From the NCBI GenBank assembly GCA_021647805.1, contig JAKITZ010000018.1:1-17530 (forward strand): DNA of 17,530 nt. Reading direction: 5' to 3'. Of the stretch, positions 6,685 to 14,450 are shown in pieces. Each line of letters opens with the position of its first letter. Position 1 is the first letter of the stretch. Origin of the DNA: Robiginitomaculum sp. Its GTDB lineage: Bacteria; Pseudomonadota; Alphaproteobacteria; Caulobacterales; Maricaulaceae. The position numbers and the translations under genes were made by a program. The notes below the pieces were generated by a model. The model made no database searches. It was not told where the DNA came from and saw only the letters and a program-made list of their open reading frames with translations.

Positions 6685-8511
6685 ATGAAAAAATTACTTA
6701 TGGGCGTTGCCGCTTTGGCTTTGGTCAGTTGTTCTGACGTTCAAACGAACACAAAAGCAAGCAAAACCACGGAACCAACCATTGTCGAAGCACAAGCTTT
6801 TGTTGATGCCGCCGAAAAGAAAATGTCGGAATTGGGTGAATATGGGGCAAAAATATTTTGGGTCAACGCAAACTTTATTACTGAAGACACTGATTGGTTA
6901 GCCACCAAAGTCGGAGCTGAATACACTAAATTGGGTGTTGATCTGGCCAATGACGCAAAAAGATTTAATGACCTTGATTTGCCGCCAGAACTCGCACGCA
7001 AGATGAAGTTTTTGAAAATCAGCCTTACCCTACCGGCTCCGTCAAAGGTTGAAGGAGCCGCCGAAGAGTTAAGTGAAATATCTACATGGCTTGGATCGAC
7101 TTACGCCAAAGGACAAATCGAGATGGGTGGAGTAATGGTACCGCGCACCGACCTAGAAGAGATGATGGGAACCGTGCGTGATCCAGAAATTTTACAAGAA
7201 ATGTGGACTAAATGGCGTAAGGTTTCGGTACCGATGGCTCCTAAGTACTCCCGACTTGTCGAAATTGGTAATGAGGGCGCAACTGAACTTGGCTTTTCTG
7301 ATCTTGGTGAATTGTGGCTCTCTGGTTATGATATGCCAGCCGATGAAATGGCCGCAGAAGTCGATCGCTTGTGGGGACAGGTCAAGCCTTTATATGAGCA
7401 ATTACATTGTTATGTCAGAAACGGACTAAACGAGCAGTATGGCGATGATGTCCAACCTACCACTTGGCCGATACGTGCCGACTTACTTGGTAATATGTGG
7501 GCGCAAAACTGGGGCGATATATACCCATTAGTTGCACCAAAGAACTCTGGCGAAGTGGGCTATGACATAACAGAATTACTCAAAAAACAAAACTACACAG
7601 CCGTGAAAATGGCTGAAACTGGAGAAGATTTTTTCTCATCACTTGGGTTGGCTGAATTGCCAGATACTTTCTGGAAACGATCATTGTTTACCAAGCCAAA
7701 AGATCGCGACGTTGTCTGTCATGCTTCGGCATGGAATCTCGATGGACAAGAAGATATTCGCATAAAAATGTGCACCAAGATAAATGCCAGTGATTTTCAA
7801 ACCATGCACCATGAACTTGGTCATAACTATTACCAACGCGCCTATAAGGATCAACCAGTACTGTTCCGTTCTGGTGCGCATGACGGTTTTCACGAAGCAA
7901 TTGGTGATTTCATTTCATTGTCGATCACCCCTAAATATCTTGCTGACATAGGGTTGATCACCGAAGACATGATCCCTAATGCTGATGCGGACACTGGGCT
8001 GTTACTTAACGCCGCATTGGATAAAATCGCCTTTTTACCATTTGCCTATATGATGGATAATTGGCGCTGGCAGGTATTTGCTGGCGAAATAACTCCTGAA
8101 GAATACAATCAAGGCTGGTGGGACTTACGCACTAAATATCAAGGCATTATTCCTCCAGGCGGGGAGCGCCCTGCCGATGCATTCGATCCCGGCGCAAAAT
8201 ACCACATTCCGGGTAATACTCCGTATTTACGGTATTTCCTTTCATTCGTGATGCAATTCCAATTCCATGAAGCTGCTTGCAAAATGTCGGGCTGGGAAGG
8301 CCCCTTACATCGTTGTTCGATTTATGGATCAGACATAGTCGGCGAGAAATTCCAGAAAATGCTAGAAATGGGTCAGTCACAACCATGGCCAGATGCTTTG
8401 GAAGCATTTACCGGTACTAGAGAAATGGACGGATCGGCTATTATTTCCTACTTCGAGCCATTAATTAGCTATCTCGAAGAAGAAAACAAGGACAGTGATT
8501 GCGGCTGGTAA
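6685..8511 (+). CDS. Peptidase M2 family (ACE-like) peptidyl-dipeptidase lipoprotein
   Basis: A 608-residue zinc metallopeptidase, exported and lipid-anchored. The ATG at 6685 was chosen over the upstream 6646 because it begins a clean lipoprotein signal peptide, MKKLLMGVAALALVSC, with the lipobox cysteine at 16 and a GGGGA ribosome site upstream. Serine at +2 suggests outer-membrane sorting. The zinc motif is HELGH (376-380), with the third ligand E404 in GFHEAIGDF, exactly 28 residues after the first histidine as in human ACE. Family M2 removes C-terminal dipeptides from peptides; here the likely job is nutrient peptide breakdown in the periplasm or at the cell surface. Full length for a bacterial M2 enzyme. 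It is monocistronic between divergent FtsB-like and convergent FAH genes. Confidence 0.93.
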   Translation: MKKLLMGVAALALVSCSDVQTNTKASKTTEPTIVEAQAFVDAAEKKMSELGEYGAKIFWVNANFITEDTDWLATKVGAEYTKLGVDLANDAKRFNDLDLPPELARKMKFLKISLTLPAPSKVEGAAEELSEISTWLGSTYAKGQIEMGGVMVPRTDLEEMMGTVRDPEILQEMWTKWRKVSVPMAPKYSRLVEIGNEGATELGFSDLGELWLSGYDMPADEMAAEVDRLWGQVKPLYEQLHCYVRNGLNEQYGDDVQPTTWPIRADLLGNMWAQNWGDIYPLVAPKNSGEVGYDITELLKKQNYTAVKMAETGEDFFSSLGLAELPDTFWKRSLFTKPKDRDVVCHASAWNLDGQEDIRIKMCTKINASDFQTMHHELGHNYYQRAYKDQPVLFRSGAHDGFHEAIGDFISLSITPKYLADIGLITEDMIPNADADTGLLLNAALDKIAFLPFAYMMDNWRWQVFAGEITPEEYNQGWWDLRTKYQGIIPPGGERPADAFDPGAKYHIPGNTPYLRYFLSFVMQFQFHEAACKMSGWEGPLHRCSIYGSDIVGEKFQKMLEMGQSQPWPDALEAFTGTREMDGSAIISYFEPLISYLEEENKDSDCGW

Positions 8512-8554
8512 TCGCTAACAAAACCGAATGCGACCACTAAGGTTATTTTTGGTT

Positions 8555-8589
8555 AGTTGATGGATAACAAAGATAAAATATACTCAAAA
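8555..8589 (+). repeat. 35-bp imperfect direct repeat, copy 1 (flanks FAH gene)
   Basis: Begins AGTTGATGGATAACAAAGAT and matches the copy at 9824-9858 at 31 of 35 positions in the same orientation. It lies just beyond the 3' end of the FAH-family gene and its last part forms the start of the terminator hairpin. Confidence 0.8.
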
Positions 8590-8618
8590 TACCGTTTAGT
8601 TCGGTGTTTTGAGTATAT
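8578..8618 (-). terminator. Terminator of the FAH-family gene
   Basis: A 17-bp stem (8578-8594 with 8602-8618, one T-G wobble) with a 7-base loop ends immediately at the FAH stop codon. Read on the minus strand it is followed by TTTTATCTTTG, so it fits a rho-independent terminator; it could also stop the convergent M2 peptidase transcript. Confidence 0.7.
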
Positions 8619-9788
8619 CTATTCAACTGGATTGGCTAACGCACCCATTTGATCGACGGTAATAGACACCATATCGCCGGGGCGTAGATAGGTACCGGAA
8701 GCTTGGGAAATGGCAATTTGGCTGGCAATGATGCGTTGCTTTAACGGTATATCCCATCCTCCGGCAAGCCAGGTTAATCCCCCGCGAACAATGGCACTTG
8801 GGTAGATACCTCTGAAAATGGTGCCAGCGGGAGTGCCGCTGAGGATCAAAGTCCGCGCGGGAACCATACCGTCTGCATCGAACGGCAGGCGTGCTGTCGT
8901 TTTGCCATAGACCCAGCTTGCACCGCGTTGGCTTGCGGCTTCGCTCAAGACCCGGTCCATATCCCATATCCAGTTTGATACCACAGAGCGCTGACGCTCA
9001 ACGCCGTTGACCGACAATTGTAATGTGAGATCGTGACTAAAAGCTCGAATATCACGTGGCACGACGAAAACATTTCCGACAGGAAGAAACCCCGGCGCAC
9101 TCTTACCGGTGGTAAAGCCGACACCCGATTCCGGATTGTCCGGATTGATATGGCGCAACAACGCCGCACGATCGGTTACATCATTGCACAAAATCAAACC
9201 GCCCCTGGCGCCGGATCTAGGTAAGAGTGGTTGTAATGTCACCAAACACATCTCTACTTCAACATCGAGCAATGCAGCGCCTGCCGCAATGGGAGCGTTG
9301 GCGGACGTAGGTTGCACATATTTGGGAAACAGGAATGGACCACCCTCGACTTCTGCTTCTTGCGCGTGTTTACGGTAGTTAGTGCCTACTGCAATGTGCC
9401 TGTTGAGAAGCTGTACTGGTATATCTAGGTCGCTCGCATCGACGTGGATGATATTGGTCGCATGATCGACAAATGCCTCGACTGCATCGTACCCAAGGCG
9501 GTTGAACAGCGCGATGGCATCTTCGCCGGGCTGCATGATCGTATCTAGCGAAACTCCGCTTATAAGGCCCGCCTGATAATCGTTCACAGCGATGGTTCGG
9601 CTATCCAGTTTGAGCCGGGCAAAGGTGAGCGCTTTAGAACGCGGCGCAATCGTGACGCTTACGGGCTGTAAGGGACTTGCTGTAATTTTAGCGATTTTAA
9701 GCTTAGTGCTTCCATCAAACGCCCCCAACCCTATCATTGTAATCGCCGCGAGAATGGCTGCACATACGACGATAAAAATTCTCAACAT
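8619..9788 (-). CDS. Fumarylacetoacetate hydrolase (FAH) family protein with N-terminal signal/anchor
   Basis: A 389-residue protein; AGGAG lies six bases before the ATG. Residues 1-22 (MLRIFIVVCAAILAAITMIG) form a signal peptide or membrane anchor, then a variable region to about 135, then the FAH domain. In it AVGTNYRKHAQE corresponds to the usual GxNYxxHxxE, LDVEVEM gives the paired metal-binding glutamates, and LCNDVTDRA gives the metal-binding aspartate; the end has SGTPAGT and LRPGDMVSITVDQMG. The divalent metal site therefore looks intact. FAH enzymes cleave or decarboxylate beta-diketo acids such as fumarylacetoacetate or open-ring aromatic products; the substrate cannot be told here. 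Export of an FAH enzyme is unusual. Base composition is clearly higher in GC than the neighbours (65% in 8821-8880 by count) and a direct repeat flanks the gene, which suggests acquisition. Confidence 0.82.
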   Translation of the reverse strand: MLRIFIVVCAAILAAITMIGLGAFDGSTKLKIAKITASPLQPVSVTIAPRSKALTFARLKLDSRTIAVNDYQAGLISGVSLDTIMQPGEDAIALFNRLGYDAVEAFVDHATNIIHVDASDLDIPVQLLNRHIAVGTNYRKHAQEAEVEGGPFLFPKYVQPTSANAPIAAGAALLDVEVEMCLVTLQPLLPRSGARGGLILCNDVTDRAALLRHINPDNPESGVGFTTGKSAPGFLPVGNVFVVPRDIRAFSHDLTLQLSVNGVERQRSVVSNWIWDMDRVLSEAASQRGASWVYGKTTARLPFDADGMVPARTLILSGTPAGTIFRGIYPSAIVRGGLTWLAGGWDIPLKQRIIASQIAISQASGTYLRPGDMVSITVDQMGALANPVE

Positions 9789-9823
9789 ATAACTCTCCTA
9801 ATAACTTTCTTAATCCTTGGATA

Positions 9824-9858
9824 AGTTGATGGATCACAAAGATAAAGCATACTAAAAA
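9824..9858 (+). repeat. 35-bp imperfect direct repeat, copy 2 (flanks FAH gene)
   Basis: Begins AGTTGATGGATCACAAAGAT, 31 of 35 identical to 8555-8589 in the same orientation. It lies 35 bases upstream of the FAH start codon, so the two copies bracket that gene and little else. Confidence 0.8.
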
Positions 9859-9963
9859 CTAAGGTTTAATTATGGTCTAGGTCTGCTTGGTTTTTCTTAA
9901 TCGGCTCTTTCTCATGCGAACCTTTATAACACAAATCATGCGTTATCTGGGTCACCCCCTAAC

Positions 9964-11247
9964 TCAATTAGAAGCATGCAAACGATCAGTTTGACGAAAA
10001 TATTTATCGACGGCATCACCGATAGAATTGGTAATTCTGGTAATATATCGCTTGGTATTTAGTTTTATTTCATCTTGTTTATTCGACAAAAAACCAATTT
10101 CTATCAACACAGCAGGCACATCAGGAGCCAATAATACATACAAATTACCATTACGGTGGGTATTGCCAAGCAAAGGCCCTGCCTTGGCTAATTCCGGCAC
10201 TAACAATTTGGCAAAGACAGCTGATTGATTGTTGGTTTGCCGCGCTGATAAATCTATCAATATTTCACTCACTTCTGGCGCAGCGGCTGCAAGATCAACA
10301 TCAATCAACCAGTCACTGCCCTTTAATATTTCCGTTTTAGAGCGTCCTCTGGCTCTTTCGGATAATGTATAGACAGATGAGCCCCTTGCCTTTTTGTTTG
10401 CCGCAGCATCGGCATGCAAAGAAATAAACAAATCAGCTTGTCGATTGCGGGCGATTTTCACCCGGTCTTCAAGTTCGATAAAACGATCAGTACTACGGGT
10501 TAAGTAAACTTTATATTTTCCAGATTTCTCAAGTCGTTTTTTTAACGCCAAAGCAGCCCGTAAATTAACACGTTTTTCTCTGGTTTTTTTGTGCGCCCCA
10601 ATAGCTCCGGGATCTTTGCCGCCATGGCCAGCGTCAATTACAATTATTCTTTTGTTTTTCGGCCCGCCATACTTTAGCGACGGCCCCAAGACAGTAGTCA
10701 ATTGCGGTTCAGAAGTTGTAGTACCTAACTGCTCGTCTTGCTGACCATCTGCTACTGGGTTAAACGGCTCATAAGTTCCGACATTGGTAATAAAAGAAAT
10801 TAAATCAATCTTCTTTAGGTCAATGACCAACCTGTATGATGAATTCTCACTTGAAGGAGCAAGATAGAACTCTCTTGTTATTTCTATTGGTTCCGCCAAA
10901 TCAAAAACCAACCTTGAAGTTTCTTTGGTGTTTTTAGCAAAGCGGTATTTAGCAATAAGCCCATGACCATCGCCCTGCCCCTGCTCTACCGCACCGGAAC
11001 CGTTTATGTTCCAATCCAATTTTGGAAAGTCAACAACAAGCCGCGAACCCTGACTGGCCAATGTAAACCAGCGATATTGCTGCTCGCTGTCAAGTTCGAT
11101 CACAATTCGGGTTTGCTCTGAATTACCAGAAAAACGCAAATCAACGACTTCTGCCGCAAAAGTTCCCGAAGAAACCAATGTTAAGCAGCTAGCAAATAGA
11201 CAGATCACCCATAATTGCACGATTTTATTTTTAATTATTGTTATCAT
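9964..11247 (-). CDS. amiC: N-acetylmuramoyl-L-alanine amidase, AmiC-type with AMIN domain
   Basis: Cuts the bond between N-acetylmuramic acid and the stem peptide in the periplasm, helping daughter-cell separation. From ATG 11247 the protein has a signal peptide (basic start, hydrophobic core, cleavage near GTFA|AEV), an AMIN septal-targeting domain (about residues 35-145, beginning VVDLRFSGNSEQTRIVIEL), a linker, and an Amidase_3 domain from about 200. Zinc ligands and catalytic residues are visible: the histidine in IDAGHGGKDPGAIG, the glutamate in TREKRVNLR, the histidine in SLHADA, and the glutamate in LIEIGFLSN. An ATG ten codons upstream (11277) is possible; neither has a strong ribosome site. 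It is divergent from RNase E, an arrangement seen in many alphaproteobacteria. No EnvC/NlpD activator is in the window. Confidence 0.9.
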   Translation of the reverse strand: MITIIKNKIVQLWVICLFASCLTLVSSGTFAAEVVDLRFSGNSEQTRIVIELDSEQQYRWFTLASQGSRLVVDFPKLDWNINGSGAVEQGQGDGHGLIAKYRFAKNTKETSRLVFDLAEPIEITREFYLAPSSENSSYRLVIDLKKIDLISFITNVGTYEPFNPVADGQQDEQLGTTTSEPQLTTVLGPSLKYGGPKNKRIIVIDAGHGGKDPGAIGAHKKTREKRVNLRAALALKKRLEKSGKYKVYLTRSTDRFIELEDRVKIARNRQADLFISLHADAAANKKARGSSVYTLSERARGRSKTEILKGSDWLIDVDLAAAAPEVSEILIDLSARQTNNQSAVFAKLLVPELAKAGPLLGNTHRNGNLYVLLAPDVPAVLIEIGFLSNKQDEIKLNTKRYITRITNSIGDAVDKYFRQTDRLHASN

Positions 11248-11277
11248 TATAATAGAAAACCTAATACTGGGCAGCAT

Positions 11278-11700
11278 TTATAATCATTGTAGGTTTATAA
11301 TTGGTTGATTACTCATACTTTTATATTTGCACCCTTTTCAATCCGATTTGATTAGTGCAAGATAACGTTGCCTAGGTCAGCTGATTTGCCTGCTGTGTTG
11401 GTATTATGATACTAACTTCAAATGCATATTTTGACCAGACAAGAAGTTTTAACCAATCAAGATAGAGCTTTACCAGTAAAAGCAGGTACGGGCTCTAATA
11501 CAGAATTCATATACCGCTTGAAGCGGATATTATCAGGATTAACCTTACGATGTTTTTGCCAACCCCGTCACACACAAAACGGTACCAGAGCGCGCTAATA
11601 GCTGCGCCCTACCGTGGGGATATACAAAATGGCAAAACCCGAAAAACAAATTCCATTGGCCGCCATGTGTTACCGGCTTTGATGGACATAGAGAGAATAC
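11278..11700. other. Long intergenic leader between amiC and rne
   Basis: About 420 bases with no supported gene. It must contain the divergent amiC and rne promoters and probably a long 5' untranslated region of rne. Small hairpins are visible: GTTGGTAT/ATACTAAC around TATG (11397-11416, one wobble) and CCGCT/AGCGG (11515-11527). RNase E mRNAs are autoregulated through their 5' leaders in Escherichia coli; a similar role here is only inference. A 70-codon frame at 11550-11762 overlaps rne and is not supported. Confidence 0.5.
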
Positions 11701-13947
11701 ATGACCAAAAGAATGCTAATAGATGCCGCCCACCCGGAACAAACACGAGTGGCGATTGTTGACGAAAACCGAGTTGAAGAATTCGATTTCGAATCATCAA
11801 GCAAAAAACAATTACGTGGAAATATTTATCTGGCGAAAGTGACCAGAGTTGAAGCGTCATTACAGGCCGCTTTTGTGGACTATGGTGGCAACCGCCATGG
11901 TTTCCTTGCGTTTAATGAAATTCACCCAGATTATTATCAAATACCGGTTGAAGATCGCCAAAAATTATTAGAAGCCGAAGCGGAGGCCGCCGAAGAAATA
12001 GCTGAAGAAATTGAAACTGAAATTGCTGATGGCAATGAAGAAAATGACACAGAAACTGTCGAACAAGATGCAGATAGTGCCGAAGAAGCTCAAATAGCCC
12101 TCGAGGCCAGCAAAAAACGTGAGCGACGCAAGCGTAATAATTATCGCAGATACAAAATCCAAGAAGTAATCAAGCATGGACAAATAATGCTTGTGCAGGT
12201 GGTAAAAGAAGAACGTGGAACCAAGGGTGCGGCTCTGACCACCTATATGTCTTTGGCTGGCCGGTATTGCGTTTTAATGCCCAACACCGCCAAAGGTGGT
12301 GGCATTTCACGTAAAATCAGCAATGTTGCAGACCGTAAACGCTTGAAAAAAATCACCGCTGATCTTGAAATAACCAAAGGCATGGGACTGATTATTCGTA
12401 CCGCTGGCGCGAAACGAAACAAAACAGAAATAAAACGCGATTATGATTATTTGTCACGGTTATGGGGAATTATTCGAGAAAAAACCTTAAAATCTTCGGC
12501 ACCAAATCTGGTGCATGAAGAAGGTGGTTTGGTACGCCGTGCGGTTCGTGACTTATACGATAAAGGCGTTGAAAGCATACATGTGGAGGGGGAAGAAGCA
12601 TATAATGAGGCCAAGGCATTCATGCAAATGCTTATGCCTTCACACGCGGATCGGGTAAAACATTATACTGAAAAACACCCTATTTTCCTACACTATAAAG
12701 TCGAAGATCAATTAGAATCTATCCACAGTGCGGAAGTGCAACTGAAATCCGGTGGCTATCTGGTGATCCATCAAACCGAAGCTTTGGTTGCTATTGATGT
12801 TAACTCAGGGCGGGCAACCCGTGAAAGAAACGTCGAAGCCACTGCTCTAAAAACCAACCTCGAGGCGGCAGAAGAGTCATGTCGGCAAATGCGACTGCGT
12901 GACCTTGCCGGATTGATTGTTATTGATTTCATCGACATGGAAGAAAACAAAAACAATCGTGCGGTAGAAAAACGTATGAAAGATTCGCTAAAACGTGATC
13001 GCGCCCGTGTTCAAGCCGGTCGCATATCCATGTTTGGCCTGTTTGAAATGTCCCGTCAACGTAGACGTGCTTCGGTCATCGAAGGCACCAGCCAGACCTG
13101 CCCTACTTGTAATGGACTTGGAGTGGTGCGCTCTATTGAATCAAGCGCCTTGCAAGCCTTGCAAGCCATTGAATCCGAGGGAATGCGTAATCGGGCAAAC
13201 ATTATCAAATTAATAGCCCCACCAACCGTTGCCCTATATATTCTAAATGAAAAGCGCGCTCAGTTGGCAGAAATCGAGTTGCAAGCACAAATGCGAGTGA
13301 TGATTGAATCTGACGAGCAAATGATACCACCACAACATGAAATTGAAGTGGTTGAGTTGGACAAGTCTGCAAAGAAAGCCAAACCTGAGCAATCGGCAAA
13401 CCGTAAAAACCGTCGTGGACGTAAGCCAAAAGCAAAAGATAATGTCGAGAAAACTGCAACAGAAAATGACACAGTAACAGATAAGTCAGAAACAAAACCG
13501 GACACTCCAGAACAAGATAACAAGATTGAAGAGCAAAGTTCTAGTCAGAAAAAACGCCGCCGTGGTAGACGTGGTGGACGTTCCAGAAATAAAGAAGAAA
13601 ACACGCAAACAGAAACACAAACGACACCGCAGCAACCCGTTGCAAGTGAAGAAACGGCAAATGAAGTAGTTTCAACGCCGGAGCAAAGTTCTGACAAGCC
13701 AAAACGCAAAGTTCGTCGTCGTCCCAAATCGACCGGTGGTGAAGCAAAAAACGGAGAAATGGTTGCGGTCTGGTTGCCGGAACGTGATGAAACAACCTTG
13801 AAATACTTCTTCAAGGAAAAGGATGGTTACCGTTTACAACCAGCCAACCCCACGATGGAACCTATTCTCATTGGCATGGATGAGCCACTGGAGATTAAGG
13901 GTAAGGTTATTATGGTCATCCGACAAGTACAAAGAACGATCATTTAA
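11701..13947 (+). CDS. rne: Ribonuclease E (alphaproteobacterial), C-terminus replaced by LexA fragment
   Basis: Endoribonuclease E, the core of mRNA decay and rRNA/tRNA processing. The start MTKRMLIDAAHPEQTRVAIV and an acidic insertion within the S1 domain (about residues 88-136) are typical of alphaproteobacteria. The catalytic aspartates are D366 (AIDVNSGRAT) and D409 (IVIDFIDME), and the zinc-link cysteines C467 and C470 (TCPTCNG); all are offset by exactly 63 from Escherichia coli D303, D346, C404 and C407. The basic, arginine- and lysine-rich tail (about 545-678, KKRRRGRRGGRSR) is the usual disordered RNA-binding/scaffold region. From about residue 682 the sequence stops resembling RNase E and reads as the end of LexA (AKNGEMVAVWLPERDETTLK onward). 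The true RNase E C-terminus is therefore probably missing and the 748-residue frame chimeric. An AGAGAG ribosome site precedes the ATG. Confidence 0.9.
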   Translation: MTKRMLIDAAHPEQTRVAIVDENRVEEFDFESSSKKQLRGNIYLAKVTRVEASLQAAFVDYGGNRHGFLAFNEIHPDYYQIPVEDRQKLLEAEAEAAEEIAEEIETEIADGNEENDTETVEQDADSAEEAQIALEASKKRERRKRNNYRRYKIQEVIKHGQIMLVQVVKEERGTKGAALTTYMSLAGRYCVLMPNTAKGGGISRKISNVADRKRLKKITADLEITKGMGLIIRTAGAKRNKTEIKRDYDYLSRLWGIIREKTLKSSAPNLVHEEGGLVRRAVRDLYDKGVESIHVEGEEAYNEAKAFMQMLMPSHADRVKHYTEKHPIFLHYKVEDQLESIHSAEVQLKSGGYLVIHQTEALVAIDVNSGRATRERNVEATALKTNLEAAEESCRQMRLRDLAGLIVIDFIDMEENKNNRAVEKRMKDSLKRDRARVQAGRISMFGLFEMSRQRRRASVIEGTSQTCPTCNGLGVVRSIESSALQALQAIESEGMRNRANIIKLIAPPTVALYILNEKRAQLAEIELQAQMRVMIESDEQMIPPQHEIEVVELDKSAKKAKPEQSANRKNRRGRKPKAKDNVEKTATENDTVTDKSETKPDTPEQDNKIEEQSSSQKKRRRGRRGGRSRNKEENTQTETQTTPQQPVASEETANEVVSTPEQSSDKPKRKVRRRPKSTGGEAKNGEMVAVWLPERDETTLKYFFKEKDGYRLQPANPTMEPILIGMDEPLEIKGKVIMVIRQVQRTII
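13744..13947 (+). pseudogene. lexA: C-terminal fragment of LexA repressor, fused in frame to rne
   Basis: About 66 residues matching the end of a LexA S24 peptidase domain: NGEMVAVWLPERDETTLKYF, then YRLQPANPTMEPI, and IKGKVIMVIRQVQ at the C-terminus. The catalytic lysine of the self-cleavage dyad is present (K701 of the fused frame, in TTLKYF). The DNA-binding winged helix, the Ala-Gly cleavage site and the nucleophile serine are all absent, so this part cannot cleave itself or bind operators. The wording resembles LexA of Chloroflexota, as do the ribosomal genes to the right. It converges on rplL. I read it as the 3' end of a complete lexA in another genome, joined here by assembly; a real gene truncation is less likely. 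Confidence 0.82.
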
Positions 13948-13967
13948 TCCCGTTCCAAGGAACTTCC

Positions 13968-14011
13968 GGATAACAAAAGAAGCGACTTTTCAGTCGCTTC
14001 TTTTGTTATCC
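13968..14011. terminator. Bidirectional terminator between lexA fragment and rplL
   Basis: A perfect 20-bp inverted repeat (arms beginning GGATAACAAAAG and ending CTTTTGTTATCC) around the loop TTTC, placed between two convergent genes 21 bases after the lexA stop and 11 bases before the rplL stop. The T-rich halves CTTCTTTTGTT on either strand fit shared rho-independent termination. Confidence 0.8.
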
Positions 14012-14022
14012 TCATTGAAAGT

Positions 14023-14397
14023 TTAGGCGAGTTCGATCACTGCACCAGCAGCTTCCAACTTAGCCTTGGCATCTTCAGCAGCTTCTTTACCGACCTGAGT
14101 CATAACCTTGGAGCCAGGGGTCTCGGCCATTTCTTTGGCTTCTTTCAAGCCCATGCTTGTCAGTTGGCGGATCGCTTTGATGACCTCAATCTTCTTGGGG
14201 CCAGTGTCCTTCACAACGACATCAAATTCAGTCTTTTCCTCAACAACTTCAGCAACGGGAGCTGCGCCAGCTGCGACTGCCACCGGAGCGGCAGCAGAGA
14301 CACCCCATTTTTCTTCCAGCAAAGTAACCAACTCGGCAGCCTCGAGAACGCTCAGTTCGCTCAGCTGATCAACGATCTTTTCAAGATTTGTAGCCAT
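14023..14397 (-). CDS. rplL: 50S ribosomal protein L7/L12
   Basis: Stalk protein that recruits translation GTPases to the ribosome; binds as dimers to L10. The 124-residue product has the N-terminal dimerisation domain (LEKIVDQLSELSVLEAAELVTLLEEKWG), an alanine-rich hinge (about 35-55) and the C-terminal domain with GPKKIEVIKAIRQLTSMGLKEAKE, in which the usual helix 4/5 surface for factor binding is kept. An AAGGAG site lies eleven bases upstream of the ATG. The C-terminal domain carries TPGSKVMTQVGKEAAEDAK where most bacteria have a PKxVKExVSKxEAE pattern, a mild divergence. Last gene of the operon, 53 bases after rplJ. Confidence 0.96.
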   Translation of the reverse strand: MATNLEKIVDQLSELSVLEAAELVTLLEEKWGVSAAAPVAVAAGAAPVAEVVEEKTEFDVVVKDTGPKKIEVIKAIRQLTSMGLKEAKEMAETPGSKVMTQVGKEAAEDAKAKLEAAGAVIELA

Positions 14398-14450
14398 TGT
14401 AATTTAACTCCTTGCACCTTTTATGCAATATATTTTTGTAGATTTTGCGT

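Noticed and set aside
11550..11762. Possible leader peptide gene upstream of rne
   Set aside because: Overlaps the rne start in another frame, with no ribosome site or resemblance to known leader peptides.
13744..13947. A new SOS-controlled RNase E-LexA fusion system
   Set aside because: The fragment lacks the serine and cleavage site, and the joint coincides with an apparent phylum change, so an assembly chimera is the simpler reading; kept only as a finding to verify.
13968..14011. Perfect 20-bp palindrome as an insertion footprint or fold-back artefact
   Set aside because: Its position between convergent genes, short loop and T-rich arms are ordinary for a bidirectional terminator, and the composition shift lies about 230 bases earlier.
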